NCBI RefSeq assembly: GCF_030687145.1
Contig: NZ_CP117460.1
Location: 4,030,001-4,094,000 of the forward strand
DNA length: 64,000 nucleotides
Reading direction: 5' to 3'
From: Pseudomonas sp. FP1742
Lineage (GTDB): Bacteria; Pseudomonadota; Gammaproteobacteria; Pseudomonadales; Pseudomonadaceae
The notes under the pieces were generated by a model that saw nothing but the letters and a program-made list of their open reading frames with translations, was not told where the DNA came from and did no database searches. The position numbers and the translations under genes were made by a program. Shown here one piece after another: positions 35,548 to 44,785 of this stretch (the stretch's first letter is position 1; the number at the start of each line of letters is the position of its first letter).

Positions 35548-35932
35548 CGGATTGCGCACCAAAAGCTCATCGACGGCCATAACGAGGCGAATTCAAACGA
35601 TGATTCAAGTAGCCATAATTATCAGGATCGCGGGTACCAGACACCCAAGCGTCACAGGCATATTAGGGGTCTCTCAATATGCCCAATTGACCTAGTGATT
35701 TCGACAGGATCTCACATCTTGCCTATTCTTCCGGAGCCTCTCGCACCAATCTCCATCCTACGTCTGTGATGCTGTCAAATGGACTTGCTGGGCTGGTGCT
35801 ACAATGCTTTTGGCCATGCACCGAAGTCGACTCTATAGGTCCCACTTTGTCCAGCAAGAAAATGTCATCTACCAAGGGGCACTTAAGCAAAACAATTCGT
35901 GCCTAACAGTAAGCCATTACGAGGGCTGACAT
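35548..35932. other. Gene-free spacer before the GIY-YIG gene
   Basis: These 385 bases hold no frame with protein-like features on either strand and no obvious terminator or repeat. The last part must carry the GIY-YIG gene promoter, which I could not define. Confidence 0.4.
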
Positions 35933-36676
35933 ATGAAGCTCCGGGCAGGAATCACCGGTGAAGGTCTTAGTCTATGTTTCGGCGAATCAGAGTATCTGCG
36001 ACTTGAACCATCCCCAGACGCCAATCAAGTCTCGCCGAGAGGCAACTATGTCTACGCGCACTATGACGAGAAAGGCACGCCATTCTATATCGGAAAGGGG
36101 AAGGCGAGACGGGCATGGGACAAGTCGCGCCATCAGCTCTGGCATCGATATGTAGAGCGTCACTTAAAAAATAAATACACGATCCGCATACTCGCAGACA
36201 ACCTCTCTCCTGAGCAGGCCGAGAATCTCGAAGATGAATGGATTGCCCAAGAGTCAGATACCTTGGTCAATTGGATCAATTTTGGACGAAAGACTGACTT
36301 CGATGCACTGAATAAGTACCACGCACTTCGCAATGCAAACCGCGAACTCATTGTGGCAACTCGCTCACTGGAAAAGTCGGACCCAGAACTCGCCATCTCG
36401 CGCTACTACAAAGTCATTGCCGACACCGAGGCATACGCTTCACTGAAACTTGAACACGGGTTGATCGGCCTCCTGCTGGATGAGGAACAGAAGGAGTTCG
36501 GCTACTCGGGTGAACTGCAAGCCCTTGATCGTCTCACACTCTGCCTCACGCGCCTTGGACGCGCCCTTGAAGCTCGGTCTGCGGCAGAGGAGTACTTTGC
36601 AACATATCGGGCCGATCAGACGCTTCGCCTTGCCGAGTTGATCAAGAAGCGTGTTGCCAAAGCAACCCGATCATAG
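35933..36676 (+). CDS. GIY-YIG nuclease-like protein
   Basis: A 247-residue protein preceded by GAGGG. The GIY-YIG core is at about residues 38-115: 'GNYVYAHYDEKGTPFYIGKGKARRAW' supplies the two Tyr-containing strands and the catalytic Arg region. 'LSPEQAENLEDEWI' supplies the acidic (Glu) metal-site helix. The C-terminal half is helical and unfamiliar. Stand-alone GIY-YIG proteins occur in mobile elements and restriction systems. It lies downstream of the HNH gene but has its own spacer. Confidence 0.82.
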   Translation: MKLRAGITGEGLSLCFGESEYLRLEPSPDANQVSPRGNYVYAHYDEKGTPFYIGKGKARRAWDKSRHQLWHRYVERHLKNKYTIRILADNLSPEQAENLEDEWIAQESDTLVNWINFGRKTDFDALNKYHALRNANRELIVATRSLEKSDPELAISRYYKVIADTEAYASLKLEHGLIGLLLDEEQKEFGYSGELQALDRLTLCLTRLGRALEARSAAEEYFATYRADQTLRLAELIKKRVAKATRS

Positions 36677-36828
36677 CGATCACTATACTGGCTGCGGTGC
36701 TGATGAGTGATCACCTAAGCCAATTTTTGACGACTCAGCCAGCGTGATGTCCAACATTTCGGGGTCAGTTCATTAAGCGTTCGCAGTTGCCCTTAACATC
36801 AGGATCGCCATGCGCCAACGTAAGTCCT

Positions 36829-37100
36829 AACCGCCTGCCCATGACCCGAATCATGGTCCTGAAGTTGGGGTCCCACGGCATTCGCGTGAACAGCGTCAAC
36901 CCGGTGGTGACGCTGCCCCACATGGCCGAAAAGTTTGGAGTGACGCCGACAAGGCCGCCACCATGCTCGCGCGAATTCCCTTGGGGCGATCCGTGCAGCC
37001 GAGCGAAATAATCTCGACCATTGTCTTTTTGCTCAGCAAGGACGCCGCGATGGTGGACGGCATCACGCTCATCGTCGACGGTGGTTTCGGCGCCGGATGA
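36829..37100 (+). pseudogene. Remnant of a short-chain dehydrogenase gene
   Basis: Only the C-terminal third remains: 'MTRIMVLKLGSHGIRVNSVNP' in one frame, then, after a frameshift near 36940, 'KAATMLARIPLGR', 'VQPSEIISTIVFLLS' and 'VDGGFGAG' up to a TGA at 37098. These are typical SDR end motifs of xylulose/carbonyl reductase-like enzymes. The catalytic part is missing. It probably marks the original chromosomal locus or an earlier insertion scar. Confidence 0.8.
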
Positions 37101-37112
37101 GTGCTAATGGTC

Positions 37113-40100
37113 TTACTTGTTCGCCGGTTCCTGCGGTGGTGCTGGGGGGAGCCACACTTCAATGATTGGTTTGTCGGGTGCACCAGCTAGCTCTCGCCGC
37201 TGCCAGGGACCGTTTTCGCCCCAACCGGCAGGTACGCCGCCGCCGGTGGTGGCCTTTCCCTTCGCAACAAGCTCTTCGGCGCATTCTCTGCTTTTGTCGG
37301 TGTACTGAATGACAGTAGGTTGAGCATACCCCCTGGGGATTTTTCGACCCTGACGGCGAGCAGTATCAACCACGTCTTCGATGGAGGAAACGTTGGCACC
37401 CAACTCTGTTGCCCATGCATTACGATAAAGTTCTGCCGCGTCGCGCAAGTCCGGGCCATAAATCTGGATGTAAACGGTGTAGCCCGCACATAGCTTCGCC
37501 CCACCAGGAGCCTGCGCTTTGCTTTTATTCTGAGTCTCGTCGGGGGCCGGTGCCATGCAGTTGTCAGGAACCTGAGCACCTGGGGCATACTGGCGGACCC
37601 AATATCGCGGCGCGCAATCCTGGCGCGGGGCCGGGGTCAGGCAGCTAGGCGCATCTTTGCTGGTCAGGATGCCGCAGAAAGGTGCCCTTTTATCAGAGTC
37701 TTGCAGACACTGATTTTTTGTCGTTTCCACCACAGTTTTCAAGTACCGATTCTGGCTGAAGTCATCAAAGCCGACTTTTTTACAACGTTGCTCAGCCACC
37801 CTTAGAATTGCAGCGGCCACTGCGTCCCACTGGGAAAACGCCAGCGGTGTTTTCGCCAGCGGTGTGCTCTCGGTGGCATCTAGGGCAGGCACTGAAGGGG
37901 GACTCTTGAGAGCATCTACGGCAACCGCCAGCGGAGTGTTCTTGGTGGCATCCATATACCGCCCATTGATCTCATTGGATTCTTCACTGCTGATCCCCTT
38001 GTTTGCGGTAGTGCGCTGCACCTGCGTATCGAAGGCCTGCCAGGCGGCGACGCCCGCCGACGCCACGGCTCCGAAGCTGAGCGTGGCGCTCACCGCCCCG
38101 GTTGAGACTAGCCGGGACACGCGCCGACCGCCGTTGAATTTCAGCTGTTTTTCGCCATTAACGGCGGTCACGATCACCGCCCCATCGTCGTCGGTAAAGT
38201 TGCTGAAGTATTTGGATAGCTCGCCTGCCGGAGGTATCGAGACGCCCTGTCCCAACCGGCAGCCCAACTGGAAATAGCTTTCCCACTGGGCCTCGCTGAA
38301 AAACTGGTCGGTGGTGGATTCCTGCGGGAACAAAGGGTTACTGGCCTTGAAGTTCTGCAGGTCAACCGGTACACCGTTGCACAGGTTGGGTTTCACGAGT
38401 ATCAGAAAGCCTTCGTGACCGGTGGCGCGGTAATGCACCTTGGCCAGCGCCAGGCAGGCGTCGCTGTCGTTGGCAGCGAGGTCGGCCAGTGCGCCATAGG
38501 CATCGGCGCTAATGGGTGAATTCGGACGCTGGAAGACGATGTCTACGTCCAGATCGATGCGCGCCTTGCGCACAAGGTTTTCCAAGTCTTCGAAGCGGTA
38601 GGCAGGATCTGCGCCACAGTCAGCGAGCACGATCAGTTCGCATTCCTCGCGCAGCAGCGCATAGGCACCGGTATTGTCGAAATGGCCGCCATCGGTGAGG
38701 AACCAGTGGCGCCGGGCGCGGCCGGCGAAACGCCCGGTCAACTCGGCAAACAACAGGGAGTACTTGCCCCATACAGCGTCGCGAGACTGGGCGCTGTCCC
38801 ACCAATACCCCAGACGGATGCCAGCCATGGTCAAAAGTGCCGCAAGACCCGAGCGCGTACTGGCGCCGAGGCCAGGCGCGAAAGCGGCGCCGGAGATCGC
38901 CATCCAGTCGCCCAGGCCCATTGCCTGTTCGGGTGTCATGTGCTCCCAACCGCCGCGAGCAACGCGCAGCAACCCGCCGGGGCCGACCGTCATGGACTCG
39001 CCTTTGCGGTCACTGTTGAAAATACCGCCTCGCGGATCCTGGGTCTGGTTGATGCAGACATTGAGCAGCTGTACCGCCCCGCCGCTGCGATACGGCGCAT
39101 AGTTCGTCAGCGCAATATCGTCCTCCGCCACCGGCACCGCTACCGCCAAGTCGTCGGGATTGGGTGCGCGCCGTTGCATTGGTCCTATGTTGCCGAGGGT
39201 CATCCTCTCGCGAGTGCTGGCGCCCAGGTAAGCCCGCATCAATCGCGCACGGTAGAACGGCTGCAATGAGGAGCGATTGAGAAAATCCAGATTGCCCAGT
39301 GACGTCAGCACCAGCAACAACACCGGCAGCGCCAGACTCATCAAGGCGAACCCGCCGTACTGGTAAAAGGCAATCTGGGCGCCGTCACGGAACAACGCCG
39401 CGGTGACCAGGCCCTGCACGACGCTGACCCAGAACACCAGCAAGGCGGCGAGCAGGCCTATGCCGGCAATACTGAACAGTCCCAATAGCGCACTTCGGGC
39501 CACCGGGGGGAGGCTTTTCGGCATGTTGGCGATCATCGGCAGCGCCACGCGCAACGCAATGCCCACGATGACGAGGGCTGGCCCCAGATTGTCCGTGTTG
39601 CGATTGCGCGCCAAGTGCCAGGCCAGTTGGTCCACCCAACCAAGCAGCACGGTCGCCAAGGCGAGGATGAGGATGCAGCCGAGCCAGCGGGTCAATTGGT
39701 TACGCGCGATATCAGCCTGATAATCGCGACGCCCGCGCATGACCGCCGACAGACAGGCCCCGCCAAACCACGCGCTCATGAACAGCACCCCCAGTATCAG
39801 CCAACCAGGGGGTATCGGCGCCCAGCGTCCAGTAGTCTGGCCCACCGCACTGAACTGACTCCAGGTCGCGTAGCCCACACAGCCGAGCCCGCTCAGCGCC
39901 GTCAGCGCGATGCAGGCTACGCGCGTGGTCGAGGGGCCCTTGGCGCGAGAGGGTAATAGCAAATAGGCGTAGCTCAGCATGCCCGCCACCAGTACCAGCA
40001 GCGGTAACAACAGGAAAAGGGTGGGCAGTGTTGCCGCCATTGGCAGCATGGACCACAAGACCGAGGTGCCGGTGGGCGGCGGGGCGCTGCCTGCCTGCCC

Positions 40101-40586
40101 ACTGGCCCAAGCCCAGACGAACAGGTCGATGGCAGCCAAGGCGCAGCCCAACAGCAGTCCCATGAGGCCAAGCTCCAGGTGCACGCCTAACAGGTTGCGG
40201 CCAAAGTTGGCGAAGGCAAACAACGTATCTTTCGCGCCATTGGGCGTCAGGTACCGGCCGTTGGCTCTCAGCCAATTGAGCCACCAGGAGGCTTCCATTC
40301 GCGCCAGCTCTGGCTCCAGCGCCTGGGCACTACCCGCCTCGTGCAACAGTTTGCCCAGGCTGGATCCGGCATAGCCCCCACCGGACACGGTGGACATCAG
40401 GTCGAATTGGCGAAACTGCCCCTTTTGCGCCAGCGCCTTGATCAGCCCGAGGCAGAAGGTGGCACTGCGAATGCCACCACCGGACAACGCCAAGCCCCAG
40501 TAACGCCGTTGTCCCGGCAGCGCGGGGGTGTACGCGGCCCGCCGTTGTTGCACCATTGCGTCTAAATCCGCGCCCGACTGAGCCAT
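37113..40586 (-). CDS. Giant patatin-like phospholipase with membrane segments
   Basis: The start is the ATG at 40586, behind an AGGAAT ribosome-binding site, giving 1157 residues; the open frame further upstream looks non-coding. The patatin domain is split. The oxyanion loop GGGIR (36-40) and the nucleophile Ser68 in 'STVSGGGYAG' lie N-terminal. About seven to nine membrane segments follow (about residues 130-500). The catalytic Asp is near residue 632 in 'LTDGGHFDNTGAYALL'. A C-terminal region of about 350 residues with a Cys-rich periplasmic-type part is unfamiliar. The expected activity is lipid acyl hydrolysis at the membrane. A defence or effector role is possible but unproven. Confidence 0.88.
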   Translation of the reverse strand: MAQSGADLDAMVQQRRAAYTPALPGQRRYWGLALSGGGIRSATFCLGLIKALAQKGQFRQFDLMSTVSGGGYAGSSLGKLLHEAGSAQALEPELARMEASWWLNWLRANGRYLTPNGAKDTLFAFANFGRNLLGVHLELGLMGLLLGCALAAIDLFVWAWASGQAGSAPPPTGTSVLWSMLPMAATLPTLFLLLPLLVLVAGMLSYAYLLLPSRAKGPSTTRVACIALTALSGLGCVGYATWSQFSAVGQTTGRWAPIPPGWLILGVLFMSAWFGGACLSAVMRGRRDYQADIARNQLTRWLGCILILALATVLLGWVDQLAWHLARNRNTDNLGPALVIVGIALRVALPMIANMPKSLPPVARSALLGLFSIAGIGLLAALLVFWVSVVQGLVTAALFRDGAQIAFYQYGGFALMSLALPVLLLVLTSLGNLDFLNRSSLQPFYRARLMRAYLGASTRERMTLGNIGPMQRRAPNPDDLAVAVPVAEDDIALTNYAPYRSGGAVQLLNVCINQTQDPRGGIFNSDRKGESMTVGPGGLLRVARGGWEHMTPEQAMGLGDWMAISGAAFAPGLGASTRSGLAALLTMAGIRLGYWWDSAQSRDAVWGKYSLLFAELTGRFAGRARRHWFLTDGGHFDNTGAYALLREECELIVLADCGADPAYRFEDLENLVRKARIDLDVDIVFQRPNSPISADAYGALADLAANDSDACLALAKVHYRATGHEGFLILVKPNLCNGVPVDLQNFKASNPLFPQESTTDQFFSEAQWESYFQLGCRLGQGVSIPPAGELSKYFSNFTDDDGAVIVTAVNGEKQLKFNGGRRVSRLVSTGAVSATLSFGAVASAGVAAWQAFDTQVQRTTANKGISSEESNEINGRYMDATKNTPLAVAVDALKSPPSVPALDATESTPLAKTPLAFSQWDAVAAAILRVAEQRCKKVGFDDFSQNRYLKTVVETTKNQCLQDSDKRAPFCGILTSKDAPSCLTPAPRQDCAPRYWVRQYAPGAQVPDNCMAPAPDETQNKSKAQAPGGAKLCAGYTVYIQIYGPDLRDAAELYRNAWATELGANVSSIEDVVDTARRQGRKIPRGYAQPTVIQYTDKSRECAEELVAKGKATTGGGVPAGWGENGPWQRRELAGAPDKPIIEVWLPPAPPQEPANK

Positions 40587-40948
40587 AGCGTATTCCTGCC
40601 TACCGCATGGCAATGCCATGCGCTGGGGGGTCAAGAGAATCGCGGGAAGGCAATACGGCAAGCTTAGCGTTCGGTGGTGCGCAACTGCCGTGTCTCCGCA
40701 AACAAGGGAACGGCGGCGCGCAGCTGGGTACCGGCAGCAACCATTTCGTGCACTATAGAACAGTAAATCGCGGCGTCCAGTCAGCGGTATGATGGAGCAT
40801 GACTTCGTTGATCTCACGCAAGTGACAGCCCAGCCGGATCGCAGGAAAGTGGGTTGGCCGGACGCTTACAAAGGGGATGCAAAAAAAGGGAGGTATGACT
40901 CACCCACTTAGGTGGCAAATCAGTTCAAGCACAAAATGATAAAGTGCC

Positions 40949-42205
40949 TCAACTGTTATCTCCTCCCCTGTCTTGTGCTTCCTGTATGCCACACACATAT
41001 CGTGACCAGTGATCCATTAACATTTGACGCTTCCCGAACAGATCTCCACGACGATAAGCAGCCTCAACCGCATTCTCTACTGTGTGTGCAAGCGCCTGTT
41101 CGCAAACCTCTCGAGGATAGTGGGTGACCTCACTCGCCCAGTCCCGAAAAGTTGAGCGAAATCCATGAGCCGTGAGATCGTTGCGCTTCATTCGACGTAA
41201 CACCATCAACATCGCCATATTACTCAGCGGCCTCCCTTTTCGAGCACCAGGAAATAGATGGTTGTTCCCTTCTACGCGAGGAAGACCGATCAGTAGATCC
41301 AATACAGCTTTCGACAGCGGAACCCGGTGCTCTTTCCCTGCTTTCATTCGCGACGCTGGAATGGTCCATATCCCTGCAACGAGATCAATCTCCGCCCACG
41401 TAGATAAGAGTACTTCGCTGGTTCGGCAGGCAGTCAGGATAGTGAAGCACAGGGCTTTAGAACTCAGATCTTCTGCTTGCTCAAGAGTCGCCACGAACTC
41501 GGGGAGCTCGGTCCATGGGATTGCTGCGTGATGTTTTACAGCACGCACTTTTTGGCGAGGAGGCAAAAGCTTGTCCAAGTGTCCTCGCCATCGAGCGGGG
41601 TTTTCGCCTGCGCGTAGGTCTCGAGCCTTTGCTGCGTCGAGGACAAGTTCGATACGGTTTCGCAAACGGCTAGCGGTTTCGGGCTTTTCTGTCCAAATTG
41701 GCTTGAGGATTTTCAGCACATGTTCAATGCCTATCTCCTGCGTGGGAAGATCGCCTATGACTTTGAACGCATAAGTAGTCAGCGTGTTCTTCCACTGTTG
41801 GGCGTGCTTGGCATTTTTCCAGCCCGCCTTATGGGCAGCGATGTAATCAAGAGCGACCTCCTTAAAGGTTATTGGTTTGGTCGGGGTTTCGCCCTCCGAT
41901 AGAAACGTGGCTTCTTTCTCCAGCCTTTTCCGCTCCAACGCCTCATCTCGACTCGCAATTGGATCGACTCCAGATCTACTCAACCTTCTAGCATCAGATG
42001 CTTTTTCCCGAGCTACCGCGAGACTTGTCTCTGGATGCTTTCCCAAGCCCATGTATCGGCTCTTTCCTGATAGTTTGTAGCGGAAAAGCCAACTTGCGCC
42101 ACCGGTAGGGCCAACTCTCAGATACAACCCATCTCCGTCATTGGTCATGCCAGGCAAGCCAGTCCTGACTATTTTCTCCACCGCCTTTGTCGTAAGTGAT
42201 GCCAT
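40949..42205 (-). CDS. int: P4-type tyrosine integrase
   Basis: A complete 418-residue tyrosine recombinase. The N-terminal arm-binding DUF4102 domain ('KAVEKIVRTGLPGMTNDGDGL') leads into a core-binding domain and a catalytic domain with Arg261, His347-x-x-Arg350 ('HGFRSTFRDWA'), His374 and Tyr384. It integrates and excises genomic islands, usually at tRNA or tmRNA ends. It reads leftwards from near 42.2 kb, so the island lies to its left and one attachment site should lie at about 42.21-42.43 kb. Confidence 0.95.
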   Translation of the reverse strand: MASLTTKAVEKIVRTGLPGMTNDGDGLYLRVGPTGGASWLFRYKLSGKSRYMGLGKHPETSLAVAREKASDARRLSRSGVDPIASRDEALERKRLEKEATFLSEGETPTKPITFKEVALDYIAAHKAGWKNAKHAQQWKNTLTTYAFKVIGDLPTQEIGIEHVLKILKPIWTEKPETASRLRNRIELVLDAAKARDLRAGENPARWRGHLDKLLPPRQKVRAVKHHAAIPWTELPEFVATLEQAEDLSSKALCFTILTACRTSEVLLSTWAEIDLVAGIWTIPASRMKAGKEHRVPLSKAVLDLLIGLPRVEGNNHLFPGARKGRPLSNMAMLMVLRRMKRNDLTAHGFRSTFRDWASEVTHYPREVCEQALAHTVENAVEAAYRRGDLFGKRQMLMDHWSRYVCGIQEAQDRGGDNS

Positions 42206-42249
42206 ACGTCACCTCATCTTTTTAAGGACGATGACCTAATCTAAATCAG

Positions 42250-42273
42250 CTCCAGCCCACACTCCAGCCCACA
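42250..42273. repeat. Tandem 12-bp repeat before the integrase gene
   Basis: CTCCAGCCCACA occurs twice head to tail, 45 bases upstream of the integrase start codon. Position and spacing fit arm-type binding sites for the integrase or a regulator of its promoter. Confidence 0.55.
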
Positions 42274-42426
42274 CCTTGGACGATGGCTTTCGGTAATATC
42301 CATTGGAACACAAAAGACAAAAAACCATATATCTACATGTTTAATAAGGATTTTTTAGTAAGCAGCCAGACGGCAATAGAACTCAAAATACGTCAAAATA
42401 GCGGACATCGCCTCCGCCATCTTTAT

Positions 42427-42463
42427 ACGACAAAGCCCTGATTTTTCAGGGCTTTGTCGTTTC
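42427..42463 (+). terminator. Terminator at the probable island edge
   Basis: A perfect 15-bp stem (ACGACAAAGCCCTGA paired with TCAGGGCTTTGTCGT) has a TTTT loop and a short T-run after it. Just before it is 'CGCCTCCGCCA' (42409-42419), which looks like a tRNA- or tmRNA-type 3' end without the rest of the gene. Confidence 0.8.
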
Positions 42464-42780
42464 TGGGGCACGCGACTTCTGTTGCACCATTTCTGTATCG
42501 TTTCCGCATCTTTTCGGTCATTTCCGCAACCCTACCTCTCCGCCCCCTCCTCCCGCCCAAATCAAATAGCTCGATCAAAACGTGAAGGATGCGTTTGATG
42601 TTGTGCGATAGGCAGCTTTCGGCCCAGAGTGTGTCAAAACCCTTGTTAGCCGTTTCCACTCCGGAATGTTTTGCCCTACTCAGCCTAGGTCAGGTCAGAC
42701 ATCAGTTGCTCAGTATAAAACTCCAGAGATCAGCAGGCACGCCGACAAACTGGGCTAGAGGCTAGAAATCTGGGGGCTGG

Positions 42781-43053
42781 ATGATTGCAGGCAACGTTTC
42801 ATATCTTTGTCCGGTTTGTGGATACGCGGGGCTTGAAGAGCCTCCATACGACGACGTTGGTTGCTCTTCGTTTGGCATGTGCCCGTCCTGCGGCACGCAG
42901 TTTGGCTATGATGACGCGACGTCTGCTCATGCTGATTTGCGCAGGTTATGGATCTCTAAAGGAATGCTTTGGTGGAGCAAAGCTCAAGCGTCGCCGAGTG
43001 GTTGGGACCCGGTAAGGCAACTACAGGCGGTCGAAAAACGCATCAATGTCTGA
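42781..43053 (+). CDS. Small zinc-ribbon protein, passenger in the IS
   Basis: A 90-residue protein with two cysteine pairs: 'CPVCGYAGLEEPPYDD' and 'CPSCGTQFGYDD'. These are typical of a small zinc-binding ribbon. The C-terminal 'WISKGMLWWSKAQ' half recalls short CPCC-type hypothetical proteins. It precedes the transposase on the same strand inside the inverted ends, so it appears to be a passenger. Function unknown. Confidence 0.72.
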   Translation: MIAGNVSYLCPVCGYAGLEEPPYDDVGCSSFGMCPSCGTQFGYDDATSAHADLRRLWISKGMLWWSKAQASPSGWDPVRQLQAVEKRINV

Positions 43054-43112
43054 ACATAACGCCGCCGTTAGTCCTGCTATGATTTCTGAGGATTTCATCG
43101 CAGGGATCGCCC

Positions 43113-44543
43113 ATGAAGCGCTTCATCCAAGGTGAACATCGAGGGCAAAGCACCTTACTTCCCGAAAGCCTCGACGACTATGTCAACGATTCCAATCCGG
43201 TGCGCATAGTCGACGTCTTCGTCGATGAACTCGACCTGGTCAATCTGGGTTTTGACGGTGCTATTCCTGCTGGCACAGGCCGGCCTGCTTACCACCCTTC
43301 GATCCTGCTGAAGATCTACATCTACGGCTATCTCAACCGCATTCAGTCGAGCCGACGGCTGGAGCGAGAAGCTCAACGCAACGTTGAACTGATGTGGTTG
43401 ATCGGGCGTTTGATGCCGGACTTCAAGACCATCGCCAACTTCCGAAAAGACAACAGCAAGGCCATCCGAGGCGTCTGTCGCCAGTTCGTTGTGCTGTGTC
43501 AGCGGTTGGGATTGTTCGGAGAAAATCTGGTGGCCATCGACGGCAGCAAATTCAAGGCAGTCAACAACCGTGACCGCAATTTCACCAGCGCCAAACTAAA
43601 GCGGCGGATGGAAGAAATTGAATCGAGCATCAACCGTTACCTGACGGTACTCGATGCTGCCGATCAGCAAGAACCCACAGCTTCCGAGCCCAGTGTCGTG
43701 CGGCTGGAAGAGAAAATCGCCAAGCTGAAGGCGCAAATGAAGGAGCTTCAAGCGATTGAAATTCAGCTCAACGAGTCGCCGGATAAACAGGTCTCACTGA
43801 CCGATCCAGACGCTCGCTCCATGATGACGCGCGGCACCGGAATCGTCGGCTACAACGTGCAGACAGCGGTCGATACGCAGCACCATCTGATCGTTGCGCA
43901 CGAGGTGACCAACGTCGGTTCCGACCGCGATCAACTCAGCTCGATGGCCAAGCAAGCCCGCGAGGCGATGGCGTCAGAAACGCTGTCGGTAGTGGCTGAT
44001 CGAGGTTACTTCAAAAGTGAACAAATCCTGGCTTGTCACGATGCAAATATCACCGCCTATGTGCCCAAGCCGATGACCTCAGCAGCCAAAGCCGATGGGC
44101 GTTTCAACAATGATGTCTTCATCTACGACGCTTCAAAAAATGAATACATTTGTCCGGCTGGAGAGGTATTGATTTGGCGTTTTTCCAGCGTTGAAAAAGG
44201 CCTGAAGTTTCACCGTTACTGGAGTTCGAATTGCCAAGGCTGCGCCATGAAGCCGCAGTGCACACCGAGCACGCAACGACGAATTCGCCGCTGGGAACAT
44301 GAAGCCGTATTGGAGGCAATGCAGCTTCGGCTGAGCAAAGCCCCGGAGATGATGCGAGTCCGAAAACGGACGGTTGAGCATCCCTTCGGGACGCTCAAAC
44401 AGTGGATGGGTGCAACGCACTTCCTGACGCGGAAGCTGGCCGGGGTGAGTGCGGAGATGAGCTTGAATGTGCTCGCCTACAACCTGAAACGGGTCATGAA
44501 AATCATCGGTGCCAACGGTTTAATGAAGGCGTTGCTGGCCTAA
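43113..44543 (+). CDS. IS1182-family transposase
   Basis: A 476-residue DDE transposase, apparently complete. The 'MKRFIQGEHRGQSTLLPESLDDYV' opening and 'GRPAYHPSILLKIYIYGYLN' are IS1182 hallmarks. DDE residues fall in 'LVAIDGSKFKA', 'VVADRGYF' and the late 'RKRTVEHPFGTLKQWMG'. A helical insertion with coiled-coil character lies at about residues 165-225. GGGA precedes the start. The element is likely still active. Confidence 0.95.
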   Translation: MKRFIQGEHRGQSTLLPESLDDYVNDSNPVRIVDVFVDELDLVNLGFDGAIPAGTGRPAYHPSILLKIYIYGYLNRIQSSRRLEREAQRNVELMWLIGRLMPDFKTIANFRKDNSKAIRGVCRQFVVLCQRLGLFGENLVAIDGSKFKAVNNRDRNFTSAKLKRRMEEIESSINRYLTVLDAADQQEPTASEPSVVRLEEKIAKLKAQMKELQAIEIQLNESPDKQVSLTDPDARSMMTRGTGIVGYNVQTAVDTQHHLIVAHEVTNVGSDRDQLSSMAKQAREAMASETLSVVADRGYFKSEQILACHDANITAYVPKPMTSAAKADGRFNNDVFIYDASKNEYICPAGEVLIWRFSSVEKGLKFHRYWSSNCQGCAMKPQCTPSTQRRIRRWEHEAVLEAMQLRLSKAPEMMRVRKRTVEHPFGTLKQWMGATHFLTRKLAGVSAEMSLNVLAYNLKRVMKIIGANGLMKALLA

Positions 44544-44785
44544 AAAAGGCTGATTTTGGCCCATCCCAGAGACTGTAAAAGCGACGTTGATGTGTTCCAG
44601 GTCACGACTGATACGACACGCAGCATTTGCCTTGTGATCGTTCCGCCAATAACGTCGATGATCCAAGACGATGAGGCCATGAGCGTTTTTACACACTCTG
44701 GGCCAATAGCGGTCACTCGCAGGCGCCTTGGGTAATGTGCCAAATTGAACCATCGAAGCTTCCCCCCTTCACTTGAGGATCTCTA

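Larger units (their letters stand above)
42618..44706. mobile_element. IS1182-family element with inverted ends and a passenger gene
   Basis: Near-identical inverted ends (GGCCCAGAGTGTGTNAAAAC) lie at 42618-42640 and 44685-44706. They enclose a zinc-ribbon gene and an IS1182-type transposase. The same ends bound a 172-bp gene-free element at 63669-63840, which supports reading them as transposon termini. No target duplication was recognised by eye, so the true boundary could be narrower around the transposase. Confidence 0.55.

Noticed and set aside
42340-42425. Complete tRNA or tmRNA gene before the terminator at 42427
   Set aside because: A CGCCTCCGCCA end is present, but no T-arm (GTTCGA) or matching acceptor strand lies upstream; at most a 3' fragment of an attachment site.
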